Shown piece after piece: positions 11,805-23,480 of a stretch of 64,000 nt of DNA (position 1 is the stretch's first letter; every line of letters starts with the position of its first letter). The stretch comes from Adiantum capillus-veneris (lineage: Eukaryota; Streptophyta; Polypodiopsida; Polypodiales; Pteridaceae): positions 67,212,935 to 67,276,934 of the forward strand of contig CM043950.1 of assembly GCA_014529385.2 (NCBI GenBank), written 5' to 3'. The notes beneath the pieces are model-generated. The model ran no database searches. It saw only the letters and a list, made by a program, of their open reading frames with translations, and was not told the origin of the DNA. The translations under genes were made by a program, and so were the position numbers.

Positions 11805-12339
11805 TTCTTCCAGCATGATGGAAACCATTTTTGATGTAGAAGTACTTGTGAAACTTCCTTCGGGCAATAGTGACCGCTTCTTCAAAGGTAGAGGGTCCAC
11901 TACAAGTAACCTTAGTCTTTAGGAAAGGAGACAAACCCGAAATAAATTGATCCATTTTTACATAATCTGGAAATGTAGAACTAAATCCACATCCTTCCCA
12001 TTCACGAGAAAAAATATCCTCATAAGCATAGTAGTCTTCACCATGTTGTTGAAGTCTCCGTAGTGAAGCCCATGCTTTCTCCGTTGTTGTAACTTTAGAG
12101 AATCTGGCCTTCAAAGCTTTGGAAATTTGGGTATATCCATCTTCAATCTGAGAAGACATACTCCAAAACCATTGCTCAACGTTGCCTCTAAGGCATAGCA
12201 ATAGAAAATCCCCTTTTTCAATGTCATCCCTTTTACCAAGGATACGACAAACCATTCTAAAATCAACAAGAAAATCATCAACATCTTCTTCTAGATTTCC
12301 GAAGAAGATTGGGATATCATCAAAGGTATAGCGTGTCAT
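11805..12339 (-). pseudogene. Gag-like protein, N-terminal half (interrupted by Copia)
   Basis: The frame opens at an ATG at 12337-12339 (MTRYTFDDIPIFFGN) and runs about 178 codons to the Copia insertion. The pattern fits the Ty3-type retrotrans_gag family: FFGNLEEDVDDFL, LCLRGNVEQWFW, a stretch resembling LKARFS, then a block around FISGLSPFLKTKV. This would be the capsid-like protein. The insertion falls after HHAGRTN. The open frame then continues with a foreign tail encoded by the Copia LTR. Across the insertion the reading frame resumes at 6284. Confidence 0.75.
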
Positions 12340-12620
12340 AGTCTCTCAATGCTAGAACCACACAAAGATTAGTTCCAAACAATCATCAACTAACTACACA
12401 AAGTTTTGAAAGGCCTTTCAGCATGAATTCTAGATTCTTATGTGAAAATGTTTTTTTCCTTTCTTATGTTGTGCATAATCCGAACCATATTCTAGATCAA
12501 TTTTTGTTTCCTTGAAATTAAACTCGGTCATACATGTGTTCATGATTCATAAAATCTACTTGATTCTGCTGAAATTCAAGCATTCATGCAATACAACAAC
12601 ACTAAGCACACAATTGCTCC

Positions 12621-12635
12621 TCCGTGGGGGCACCA
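12621..12635 (-). other. Candidate primer-binding site of the gag-only element
   Basis: The minus strand reads TGGTGCCCCCACGGA five bases inside the LTR end. The leading TGG fits complementarity to a tRNA CCA tail. I cannot name the tRNA with confidence. Confidence 0.5.
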
Positions 12636-12639
12636 AAAT

Positions 12640-13656
12640 TGAGGCGGTCCGGGGCGGGCAACAAGAGAGGCGACCTCTAAACACCCCTTAAGGCTCCCGT
12701 GCTGCTCAATTGGGGTTGGGGCAACCACAAGCACAACACAACAACAAACCCACAGTCAAACCCAAACAAGATAGGGGCACCACCTAGTTATGGTATGCGA
12801 ACTAGGACGCAAGAGAGATTTTGGCACAACCAAGAAGATGCACCACACAACACACACAAGCAACCTCACACCAAGACACACATGAAATGGACCAGAGAGA
12901 GCTAGAGCAAAGGGAAGAGAGAGAGGAAAGGATCTTGCGTAATACCTTATTTGTGACCTGCAAATGGAGATGGTTCGTTATGATGCTATCCTAGAACTTG
13001 TACAAAACTCACTCAATGCTTAGTGATTGCTAAACATTGCCAAAACACACACACATTGTCTTAGGGTGTGGGAGACCTCTCACCACAATACCCTCTTACA
13101 ATGGACAAAAAACTGGCAATGAAAAACACACTAAAACACTTTCTAAAATCAAGATCAACCGATACAAACCCAAAATACACAAGTCACCTTGAATTCACCA
13201 AACCGTATTGCACAAATGGAAGGACGAAGATTTGAACGTCGAATCACGCCTTTGATGCACCAAACCTCAATTTATTGATGATGAAGGAGCATATACAATA
13301 GTGGTTTTGAGATTTGTGGAACTCATGCTCTCTCACTTGCAATGTGTAGCTTGAAGGCTTCTCTCACACCAAGAGTGAAGCTCACAAGTGGTTGCTACAC
13401 CTAAGTCTCTCCTCACGCATAGAGTGTTGGGGTGCTATGTCAGATGTTGGAGGTTGTTTTACAAGAACGAGAGGGGCCTATTTATAGGTTGGAGACCCCT
13501 CATAAAGATTATAAGAAATCCAAATTTACAAGCTAACAAATCAGGATTATGATTTTTTTGAATATCAAAACATTGTGGGCCTTCTTTGTCTGCTTGAGTC
13601 ATGGGTGTGGGCTCAAAAGAGAGCATTATTGATGGTAGATAAGGTGAAAGTAAGTA

Positions 13657-13711
<55 letters not shown>

Positions 13712-14632
13712 ACTTTGTACATGTCTTGAGGTGATGTGTCTTTTATGGTTAGGTCAATGGCTATTTTGTGTTAGTATGTTAGTGGTTAGTGTTAGTAATC
13801 ACTAGAAAGTTAATGATATATTTACAATGGGTAGAATGGGGGGAATGGTTGAAGTATGATGGTTGAATGAAGTGAGAAAATCCTTGTGATGGTGAAGCTT
13901 GAAGAAGTTTTGGACTTACTTGTGTAGGTTCTCAAAATGACTATCGATCTTCTTCTTCGTCTTCCCTTCTTTACGCCACCGCCGCCAAGGTTGATTATCG
14001 TGATGAAAATGGTAATTCTGTTGATGAGATCTCTTGATTTGCAGAGGTTAAGCATGGTGCACATGCTGAATTTATGTATATATATATAAGGAGTAAGATG
14101 GAATTGTACTTTGGAGATAATAGAGAGAGGCATAGAGATGGTGTATGTACATGGAGAGCTCATATGAGAGCTATGGAAGTAAGTGGGGAGGTTAATGGTG
14201 AAGAAGGTGAGAGAAACCATTGAAGGTGCAGGTTTGAGTGAGGGATTGAGAGTAATGTGTGTGTGTGTGTGTAGAAGTGTGGAAAGAGGTGAGACAAGAC
14301 TATGGGCTACTTGTGAGAAAAGTGGGCAGACTGGGGTCCACTCAAAAAATCATAGCTCACCGCTGGTAGCTCCAAAAATCATGAAAAAATTTGAGGTAAT
14401 TATTCAGAGCATGGGCTACATTTTCTCTTTTGACCACCGCTCCAAATTCGGAGTGGAGATAGGTGCCAAAATTCTCACCAAAAGACCTGTTTTTTCTTCA
14501 CAAAAAGTCTTCAGTGGCCCCCTCCTTTTTTGAATTTGTACAATGCATCCAAGAGTGAGCCCCTCCTTTGTCATATTATAATACAAAGCATCCAATTTGC
14601 CCTTGTTTTGAATAGCCGAAAAACGACTATCA
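12640..14632 (-). repeat. 5' LTR of the gag-only element (1993 bp, internally deleted)
   Basis: Colinear with 1888-4574, except that about 690 bp are missing at about 14604. The sequence jumps from CCCTTG straight to TTTTGAATAGCC near the LTR end. In minus-strand orientation the missing piece lies close to the start of U3. The (GA)n tract at 13660-13708 is longer than in the other LTR. Scattered substitutions separate the copies, many of them transitions. Confidence 0.88.
13479..13486 (-). promoter_or_regulatory. LTR promoter TATA box
   Basis: The minus strand reads CCTATAAATAGGCCCC here, a strong plant TATA consensus, and it is conserved in the other LTR at 2728-2735. Transcription from this right-hand LTR would run leftwards into the gag frame, matching the deduced orientation. 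Confidence 0.65.
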
Positions 14633-14743
14633 CTGTCACTGAGGAAATCCTATGTGCTTTGAGAGGAAGAAGTTTCCATGTTGCTAACCACCCTCCTCAC
14701 TGCCACCGTACTCTCACTACTCCATCACCTATGCCCCCCCCCC

Positions 14744-14802
<59 letters not shown>

Positions 14803-16591
14803 AAAGAAGAAGATAAGGCAAGAGCAAGCTTCATATGTTCAGAATAATCCAAAAGACTAGTTTTACAACCTTATCTATGGGTTGGGTCCATCCCTTTCAC
14901 ATACGGGCACCCACATTCAGTCAATTGGCACTAAAGAAGTTTGGTGCATAGTCTACTGCGTCTCTCATCAACTATAGATCTATAGGGCTGACAAGCCCGG
15001 CCGACAACTGAATACAAATAATAATAATAAGGATGACATGCAAAGTTAACATGCCCCCCTTCTTGATGTAAATTCCATCCTTGGAATTTAGGAAGGTGTT
15101 TCTAAAAAACAAGAGCTCCATGGATCCACTCGTATGGGTTTTACAGTAGTTAAACATCTTGATGAGAGTAGTGACCCATGGCCTTTAATTAAGAAGTTTA
15201 ACACTACAAGAATTTGCAGTTGTCCTCAACTAGAGCGCAATATTGATCTTCACTCAAACGCTGCAAAATCAATAAGAAATAGCTCAATAATTACATTCTC
15301 ATAATCATATTGGTAATTAAAAGTCATATGTAGTGAATAAGAAAAAATAATGATTGCTAACAAAATATTAAACAATTTGTTGAGTAATAAACATTAAAAT
15401 GCGATATAATTGAGCTCATGAGTAGTTGTGAAGGTCAACGAATGAAAAAGTCGAGTGTCGCTAGTTTAACTGTCAATAGGCACTAAAGGTCAAGTATTAA
15501 TACCATGGACACGCTTCTTAATTCTCCATGGCCAATTAAGTGGTTTAATCGCGGGAGCAAAGTGGTTCATGTCCCAAGGCTAACTATAGGCTATACCTAG
15601 AACACCATCTAGTTAAGATACGATAAAGGAAATCGCACATGAAATCATCACTTGAGTTGTTCCCTTTGTTTGACCTGCCAAAGTGTCTTTGATGTATTAT
15701 TTGTTTCCACAAAGAGCCTTGATTGATCTTTTGGGCTCTCTTTCATTTTTTTTCATTTTGATTCGAAGTCTTCTGACATGTGTGCTTATTTTGTATGCCC
15801 GGGCCTTTTTGCTTCTCAAGGAAACATGCCCATACTGGGAACCTCTAGGGATCTACTACCATAGGCAATACATGTGAGTGAAGTACCAAATCAAGCGGGG
15901 ATTCCTCTTTCTGCTTAAGATTTTACATTTTTGGCACTGTTGATTTTTTGTTTGTCTTTGATTGCATTTTAATTTTGTAACTTTCGGAGGTCATTTGACA
16001 CTATTACCTTTCATAGGCTCATCACACTAGTCAAAATACCTTTATAATACTTAAGCTAAAGATCAAGAGGAATTATGTCCACTAGAAAGAACTAGCCCAT
16101 TATACACAATGCTTCATAATATTGGATTAAGATCCTAAGTAACCATTGAAAATTAGGAAGGCATTCCTATAGTATTAAGAGATCTCTAACACTCTACCTT
16201 GGTCAAACTAGCTTAGCCAAAATTCTTGATTAATAAACCTAGACAAGGGACAATGACATAAAACTATATCAGATCTAATGTCTAGTACTAAGCAAATGCT
16301 TTGAACACTTTGCTACCAATCATGATTAAAGTAGCAAACATGGATACTAGAAAAGATAACAAGCAACACTAATGGACAAGAAACACCTGTTTGTAGTGGC
16401 CATCGTTCTCAATTTGATGAGTGGACTTGAAAAATATCTCCTTATGTTCAGAAGCCCAGCTACTACTACAATACATTCTTATACACACTAGAAAATACCT
16501 CTTGGACGTACATCTGTGGGTAGAGGCACCAACCCTTATTCAACATAATCAAAACAACATAAAGAGCCCTAACCTATCTATTTGCACCCCC
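14633..16591. other. Flank and spacer without a recognisable gene
   Basis: After the LTR element come about 100 bp of unknown sequence, then a poly-C/TC microsatellite. From there to 16591 the DNA is AT-rich and non-coding on both strands as far as I can see. The first part should be the continuation of whatever was interrupted at 1887. Confidence 0.5.
14734..14799. repeat. (C)n(TC)n microsatellite
   Basis: A C-run of about 20 bases is followed by about 23 CT units. A similar poly-C beside dinucleotide repeats occurs at 44625-44645. Confidence 0.9.
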
Positions 16592-16981
16592 CTATAGGAT
16601 CAAGGGAACATGATAGTATAGATGGATTGACAACCCTAAGTCTAAACCTCTATCCTCATCATCATCAAGATAAATAAAGCCATCCTCAGTAGAAGCATGT
16701 GTCCCATCCGTGAAATCATGTAAATCTTCCTCATCATCACATGCACATAGGTTGACTGAGAAAGTCACTAGGCGTTGATTTTCATCTTTCTCAAAAGGAT
16801 AAGCTTGTGCACTCAAAGAGATGTTCTCTATTGAGTAGGGATTGATCATGGTCAAGAGACATATTAGCCATTCTAATTCCTCAAAATTTTTCTCACCCGC
16901 TAGTGTATCTAGCAAATCCCATTTAGAGGTAAGCACATGGTAGATCATGTCAAACACTTTAGAAAAGAGGGTACCTCTCAC
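16592..16981 (-). CDS. Small ORF of unknown function
   Basis: 129 codons, with an acidic middle (DDEEDLHDF, YLDDDEDRG) and no family I recognise. It is on the same strand as the Ty3-type remnant to its right and could be its 3'-most part, or chance. No splice signals or promoter were found. Confidence 0.25.
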   Translation of the reverse strand: MRGTLFSKVFDMIYHVLTSKWDLLDTLAGEKNFEELEWLICLLTMINPYSIENISLSAQAYPFEKDENQRLVTFSVNLCACDDEEDLHDFTDGTHASTEDGFIYLDDDEDRGLDLGLSIHLYYHVPLIL

Positions 16982-17211
16982 CCAAGGTAGGAGTGGATGA
17001 CTCTAATGTACTAGCCATATCTATACACACAGATAATTTTTGATATTTTTGAAAATATCATAAGGGCTGTATCATTGTGTGTGATGTGTCACTATGAGTT
17101 TTGGTTTACGGAACAGATCTTGTTGGTTCCAAGCTTTTTGTATAGTATCTCTTGCTCTTTTACTCTTTTTTTTTGTTTTATTATAGGGTTATATATATAC
17201 ATTCCCTATGA

Positions 17212-18457
17212 TTAGGAGGTTAAGAGGTCAGGGAGGAAGGTTAAGAGGGAATCAATTGAATGATGGATTTTAGTAAACACTCCCTCTTTCCTTGGGTATA
17301 TCATACCTTTTGGAAAGATGTCGTCACCTTTTGAAACCATTTGTTCCAAGTTGTAATGCGTAAAGACTTTGACAATATTTTTCTGCCACCCTAGGTGCTT
17401 CATCAAGTTGCAAGGGTGGTAAGGTACTCTCCCATGATCTTACTTGTTGCAACATCCCTTTAGGTGGTGAACTTACAATGGGAGGTACTAATTCTTTTTT
17501 GTGTTTCTGGATATTCACAATGGTAGGTGGAGGTTGTGTAGAAGTTTGTATTTTTGTGGATGAGCTGCATGAATCTTTATTTGACTTCCCTATTCTTCAG
17601 CCAAGTGATACAAATTGGTCTTGATTTGGTACCCAAACTCGCTCTGGAACATGTATGTAGTATTCTGTGATCTTTCTTCTCCCGCAATCTTTAATTGGAT
17701 TCATAAATACAAGATTCGATTCACATGGGACTATAGGTGACAAGGAAGAACACAATTTACGTTTAGACACCCAGATTTGATCATTTTTGTCAAAGTAGCC
17801 TTGGGCTTCTAATAGCCGTTTAGGAATCCAGCGTAACATTTTCTTAGGGCGAGTGGGGCGTCTCTTATGAGGCTTTTGTTTTGATCCAAATTTAGCATCA
17901 AAAGTGGTCATTAATGAATCTTTAGAGACCCATTGGTATGTTTTCCTTGTCAAATCACGTTAAGTCTTGGGTGCCACATTCTCTATTTTAGGCATGGAAG
18001 CTAAAATTTTTGAGGTTTGTGCTACATATAAGGATGCTTTAACCTCTTGGATCTGCAATGTTTTGTTATGTGATTCCTTTAGAGCTGATAACTCAAGGAT
18101 TGCTACTTGAGGGGTAAGAGTAAGAGTTGGTTTTTGTGTCGTGATTCTCTTGGTTCCCCGATCAATACTACATTTAGTTGCAGACATCCACATGCTCCCT
18201 AGATTTATGTTATCCTCCATAGTGCCAACATACATGACCAAAGATCTTTGAATCAAAGTCTTGTTGTCATAAATGACATGAGTATGTAGGATTCCATAAA
18301 TAGTGGTCTTCTTCTTATTGAAACCTTTGACTTGGATGGTACTTGTGGATAAGGGTGGTTTTCCTAGCTGGCACCACACTCCATAGGATAACCAATTATG
18401 TTGAGCTCTTGTGTCCAATAAATCATTATATAGTACTTTCCCATAGGAGCTATTCAA
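17212..18457 (-). pseudogene. Downstream frame of the Ty3-type element, unknown
   Basis: Three consecutive open pieces (18457-17960, 17953-17597, 17518-17212) follow the integrase on the same strand. The first has NDLLDTRAQHNWLSYG, which faintly recalls a retropepsin D-T/S-G-A site with Arg in place of Gly. The second is basic with repeated KRRPTRPKK-like runs. In plant Ty3 elements a frame after integrase is sometimes env-like or acquired. I cannot say which this is. Confidence 0.4.
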
Positions 18458-18542
18458 TTCAATTGGGTACTATAGAGGCAGTCCAGTCTATAGAATCATC
18501 ATTTGCTTTGACTTGGAATAAATGTGTAACACCTAGATTGGC

Positions 18543-19924
18543 TTATCGTCGGCCTCTAATACATTTTTGACACTCTCGAGCTTGAATCTTGGCTTGTATA
18601 TTTTTTAATTTATCTTGTCCTTTTGATGCTTTCTTTTTATGTATCGAACGTAATTCCTCTTGGCTTAGAGGATCATAGTATCTTTTGAATTTACCCCCAT
18701 TGAGGAATCCAATGGTTTCAACTTCATCTAGAGTCTCCACCACATAAAGGGTACCATATGGGGTAATTTCACATACTCTATATGGCCCCTTGCCAACGTA
18801 TTTCAATTTTTTCTTCTTGTTACACTCTCCATACATAAGAACTTTATCACCAACTCTGATGTCCTTGTTCTTTAAATGGTGATCAAACCACTTCTTTCTC
18901 TTATATTTCTCCACAAGGGCATTCCACACAGACAATTGCCTTTCTTCCTCTATCCTCCTAGCCAAATGCTCGACTAATGGGCTACTATCCAAACCTTCTT
19001 GAGAATCTACTTGAAGAGTAGGAATGAAAAACTCCCATGGAATTACTGCTTCTTGACCATACACCATTTTAAATGGTGTGCAATCAATGACCACTTTATA
19101 AGTAGTATGATAAGCCCATAGTGCTGGTGTAAGCTTCAAGTCCCAATCTGTACGATGAACCTCTATCGTCAACACCATATTAGAGAGTTTGAGACTTTAG
19201 AACCAATTTGAAATCATCAATGTCTTGAAGATTTGGCCATATGGACAAATATCAAATTATTTTAAGACCAAATACTTCCACAAGGTAGTACTTGAAAAGA
19301 TCTTTCAAGACATGCTCTAAAAACTTTGGCTAAGATTTGACCATGTGGTCAAATCTTAAACTTTTTTTGAAAGTGGAATTGGAAAATTCACAAATTCAAT
19401 AATATGGTGTTTGTCTATATAAATTAGAGTCTTGTTGGTACTCTCAGCTTGGCCATTTTCTTGTCGATAATAAGGTGTAAATATATGGTGAGGTATCATG
19501 AATTCTAAGCTGAGTTCTTTTATCATTTCATTTATAAAATGGGTACCATTGTCACTCACAGTCTCAAAGGGACATCCAAATCCAATAATAATGTTTTCAA
19601 AGAGGAACTTAGATGTTGTCATTGCGTCGGCTTTGTGTTTAGCTTTAGCTTCAACCCATTTTGTCACATAGTCAGTAGCCACGATGATATATAGGGATTG
19701 AGTATTGGATGCTAGACTAATTGGACCTACAAAATATAAGCCCAACTTTTCAAATGGTGGGTCACCTTAATAGGATGTAGAGGCATCTTATCTTTTCTTC
19801 GTGGTTTTTCATCACGTTGGCATTCGTCACATCCTTTCCTCAAGAGTGATGCATCCTTAAATAAAGCGGGCCACCAATAGCATGATTGTAATACCTTTCT
19901 AGCAGTCAATTCTCCTAAAAACAA
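18543..19924 (-). pseudogene. Ty3-type integrase
   Basis: The frame 19924-19727 carries the end of the zinc-binding domain (ELTARKVLQSCYWWP, then CDECQR). The core follows at 19745-19356, with D in ATDYVTKWVEA, D in VSDNGTHF and E in NGQAESTNKTL, so the catalytic D-D-E is present. The C-terminal part resumes at 19178 (HRTDWDLKLTPALWAYHTTYK, then a GKGPYRV module) and stops at 18543. The expected continuity between NKTLI and HRTDWDLK is broken by about 190 bp of unrelated AT-rich DNA (about 19187-19380), apparently an insertion. A frameshift separates the zinc domain from the core. Confidence 0.82.
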
Positions 19925-20082
19925 CCACTAGCTACACCCATGTGTGCTCCTTGCAAAATAAACAAATACTCGTCCTCTTTTGAGAATCTTTTTAAGTACA
20001 AACTCTTCATTCTCAGTAAGGTCTTAGGCAATGAAAACAGGTTTGGACTCCTCGCCTTGATCCGCTAATGCTATTTCCTTAA

Positions 20083-20947
20083 CTATCCCCGGACTATGAC
20101 AAACTCTATTACTTCCATCGATAGGCGTTCTTTGGCCTTCATGTACACAACCTTATGATCCTTTGTGGTGTAATATTTGAAATGCTCAACTGCAAGGTGT
20201 AAGCTCGTGGGATCTAGTTGTGCCGTGGATTGTGATTTCACTTTTTCTTCCCTTTGTTGTTGAGATAACTCCCGATTTTGACATCTCCTTATAGTATGGC
20301 TTAACTTTGTCTTCTTTGCAATCTCTAATTGTGCAACGTCAAAGAGATGTGGGCTACACCACATGACACTCTAAAGGTATTGGCCCCAATTATCTACCAA
20401 CTTTTGATGAGCATCACATGCCCCCACATAACTGAGCCATTTTGTGGTAGACTTCTTTTCTTTTATCTTAGCATGTACATCTGCTCGATATCATGGGCTC
20501 TTATATCTCTTACTCCTCTTGTCTTATTTTTTATTTTGGGTTTCTACTTGCATGGAATCATTGGATTTGTCCTCATTGGTGTCCTCTTCACTCCATGATA
20601 CATTGTCATATGACATGGTACTTGGCCTTGAGGGTTTTGTTTCTTGACTTGAGCTTATATGCAAGTCACATTCTCTTTCAAGCTCAAAATTAGTTTCTCT
20701 TAGTGGTTCAATCTGTGATTCACATTGATCACAATCTTTTGAGGCACTAGTAGCTTGGATGTCATTCGAGTCTTCACTCTTCGTATCCTCAAAATACATA
20801 TGCATTTCACAACATATTCATTGGTGCAGACTGCACAATTTCTTCACCCTCAGGTGTTATCCAAGTTGTTTCTCTATTGCCCCAAGTGTCTATGGTTGCT
20901 ACAAGGTGTACCCAATCAACGTTGTCCAACTCAGCCATTCGAGGTAG
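20083..20947 (-). pseudogene. Upstream frame of the Ty3-type element (gag-like?)
   Basis: The minus strand reads MAELDNVDWVHLVATIDTW from about 20939. A frameshift and stops follow, then an acidic Ser/Glu-rich frame (20805-20524) and a basic frame (20364-20083). Its position before the integrase suggests remnants of gag. No zinc knuckle was seen. Confidence 0.35.
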
Positions 20948-20959
20948 GACATCCATATA

Positions 20960-22500
20960 AGAAGAGTCTCCCCTAATATACGTGTCCTTCTTACATGTGT
21001 AACAATACTTCCTAAAACAATTCTTTAATATATTTTGTAGGTAGGTTCTTAAAATCCATGCTTCTTGGAGGTGGGTAGTCTCATCATATCGTACATTCTA
21101 GCATTGTTAGTCCAAGTTAGATGAAAATACTTGCAAATTTGTATAGAATATACTTAGAAAGTGTCTTTAATATACAACTTGCAAATGTAGAACTCATGTG
21201 TTTTTTTTGTTTGAGCAGGTCTCTAAACCGTCATGGGACCTCTCACTATGTTTGTGGTGGTCTTTGTGTGATGATGGCTCAAGGTGTTGGCATAACATGG
21301 CTCATTCCTAGCGGCACAAAGCTCTCCTCAGTCAATTTCATTAGATCATTTAATGTGGCTCCAACCACAAAAACCATTATGCTAACATGGAGGGATCCTT
21401 AGCAAGGAAACAATAAAGCTTTTCTTGAGCAAAACATTCCTTCCTAATAAGGAACACCCACACCATTACAATGAGTACACTATGTCATGGAATGGATGCA
21501 GTAACTATGACTACACTGCCCCTTGTATAGTTTTCATGAACATATCTTGATCAAGATGAATAAGAAGAAATTTGGACTCTATTGTTTTTGTTGTTGTCCA
21601 AGACTACCCTATCTCCACCATATTTTGAGTTTGTCAGTAATCTAAATTAGATTTGTAACATTTTAAGTATAGATTGCTTCTTGCTTTGGCTATATTGTAC
21701 ATAAAAAGGTATAATAAAGTAGAGTCCAATATCTAAATGACATCTGCGGAATAAACCTTGGAAAATCCCCACCATGTAATTGTGCCATCAAAACTTAAAA
21801 TATATTAATATAATTGTGTTGCTTGATTACAGATCAAGGAGAAATTCCTAGTGTTAAATAAGAATTTCCTTGTGTTAGTACTTGATTCCTTCTTAGAGAG
21901 CAAGAGAGAAGATTTAGAGGGAGATCTACAAACTAGTCTATATATTGTAGTCTCTTACGAGTTGGTGGACTCTAATAGAACTAAGATTTGACACATAGGA
22001 AGATAGAATGAACTAGAAGCTTTAATGAAATAATCTTCTCAAAATTAACCTTGAGGTGAAGCTCAACCCACTTATGTACTCTTTGAAAACAAGAAGCAAC
22101 AACTTGTGCTATGATAAGGTACGATTCAATATTTTAATTTGATAAGTAGTCTGTAAATTTATCAATTCTGGGTGTTTCTCCAAAGACCTTCGGGGCGGCG
22201 ACTTGAAGTATCCCAATCTTGTGTATGTTTCATTTTCAAGTTGGGTATATGCATGATAAGGTGGTGTACTAGCTACTTGATTTTTGGGGGCTAGCCACTT
22301 CATGTTACTACCCAAGTTTGTAAGTGGTGGAGGTTACTTGCTGTACCGATTTTAATATATGTTGGTCTCATTTTTGTTTGAGAAAATCAGAGTTTTTTCA
22401 TTTCAATATACATATTAGTCTCATTTTTTAAAAAGTCAGTTTGAGTTCTTTGGGCCCCTTCGTAACACACGTGAGCTGGGGAATTATGACGAGGAGATTT
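20960..22500. other. Spacer, no supported gene
   Basis: AT-rich DNA. A 93-codon open frame at 21121-21402 on the plus strand has no recognisable motif and I do not call it. A G-rich stretch GGAGGTGGG at about 21067 is the only PPT-like run, without an adjacent LTR. Confidence 0.4.
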
Positions 22501-22506
22501 GAGAGA

Positions 22507-23044
22507 ATGGAGGTGATATCGCATGCCAAACGGGCTCAGACCTCTCCACAATGCGTCAAGGAGCAAGTGGGGAATGAAAAGAAGTCTGTCCGGCATAAGT
22601 CTTAGGAGAAAAAAGGCAAACAAAAGGAGAGCAAGCGGGTGGGGAAGACACCACTTAAGCTCTCAGTGCATGCTTCTCAAAAGAAAAGAGTTGCAACTTA
22701 TTCTTTTGAGGGTGCATCTTCTTCTTCTAAGGGGGAGGACTGTGACACACATAGGGTGAATAAGAGAAGGACAAATCCTCCACATGCAACACCTATTGTA
22801 GAGGAGAGGCAAGCTCATCATTCTCGATAAGACCAAAACATCAAAACCCGCGCTTCTCCTGCATCGATGTCTCCTCATGTCAACTTTGAGAGCAAGAGCC
22901 AGTTTTGCATGACAAAAGCAGAGTCCCATGAGGTGTACAAACTCAATTGTGCTAGTCAAGATCCTAGACTCCTCAATGAGGAGGACGTTTTAGATGAAGA
23001 CTGGTTGCAAGTGTTACAAGGAGAGGCATCAAGGTGAAATGAAG
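22507..23044 (+). pseudogene. Basic, Ser/Lys-rich exon of unknown gene, with stops
   Basis: From ATG 22507 a coding-like frame (MEVISHAKRAQTSPQC) runs to a good donor GAAG|GTATGTG at 23044-23045. It is broken by a TAG near 22600, a TAA near 22828 and a TGA just before the donor. The middle is rich in Lys, Arg and Ser (GASSSSKGEDC). The last part is acidic (LLNEEDVLDEDWLQVLQGE). Not recognised; possibly an ORF1-type protein of a mobile element. Confidence 0.45.
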
Positions 23045-23480
23045 GTATGTGACAAAGAAAATCTTTAGAAAACGTTACTCCATGTTCACTTTTGTGTTCT
23101 AGGAGCCTCCTACAATATATGGTATGCATTAGGAAATTTTGGAGGTCATTTGGAGGGCCATATGAAAGAGAGAGAAAATAGAGCGCATCCAATGAGCTTG
23201 AGGGCTATGCTACGTAGGAAAATACGTGGAAAGACTCAAGAAATAGGAAAATATTTTTAGAAATTTCACGAATCTAGGATTGTGGCATCGTAACTTCTTT
23301 GCTTTTTATCGATCTGTTAGGTGCATGTATGATCCCACTGCTGATATTCTCTTATGGTCATTAACGTACTAGAGGGTGACCATTAAGCCCGCACAAGATA
23401 TTGGAATTGTAAAACACTTTCCCTCCATTAGGATGCTTTCAAAGTGAATCTCCCTCCACTAAAGATTTTCTCTCAGAGCT

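Larger units (their letters stand above)
1888..14632 (-). mobile_element. Gag-only LTR retrotransposon (Ty3-type gag, no pol), host of the nested Copia
   Basis: Two long direct repeats bound this element (1888-4574 and 12640-14632). Both begin TGAGGCGG and end GGCTATCA or GACTATCA on the plus strand. CTGT lies immediately outside each end (1884-1887 and 14633-14636), a 4-bp target duplication. A PPT lies beside the left LTR and a TGG-starting primer-site candidate beside the right one, so the element runs on the minus strand. With the nested Copia (6285-11799) and one GTTGG removed, the internal region is only about 2.5 kb. It holds one gag-like frame and no protease, reverse transcriptase or integrase. 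It would depend on a partner element for mobility. Confidence 0.88.
17212..20947 (-). mobile_element. Decayed Ty3-type element with integrase, RT not visible
   Basis: On the minus strand there is an acidic frame (20947-20524), a short basic frame (20364-20083), integrase (19924-18543) and a long broken 3' frame (18457-17212). I found no reverse transcriptase or RNase H motif between the upstream frames and the integrase, so that part appears deleted. No LTR pair or target duplication was found, so the limits given are those of the coding remnants. Confidence 0.65.

Noticed and set aside
11557-12339. A 260-codon open frame as one protein
   Set aside because: Only the first 178 codons are gag-like; the rest is read from the Copia LTR and leader after the insertion at 11800.
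17960-18457. Functional retropepsin after the integrase
   Set aside because: DTRAQ lacks the required Gly, the position after integrase is wrong for protease, and no second motif was seen.
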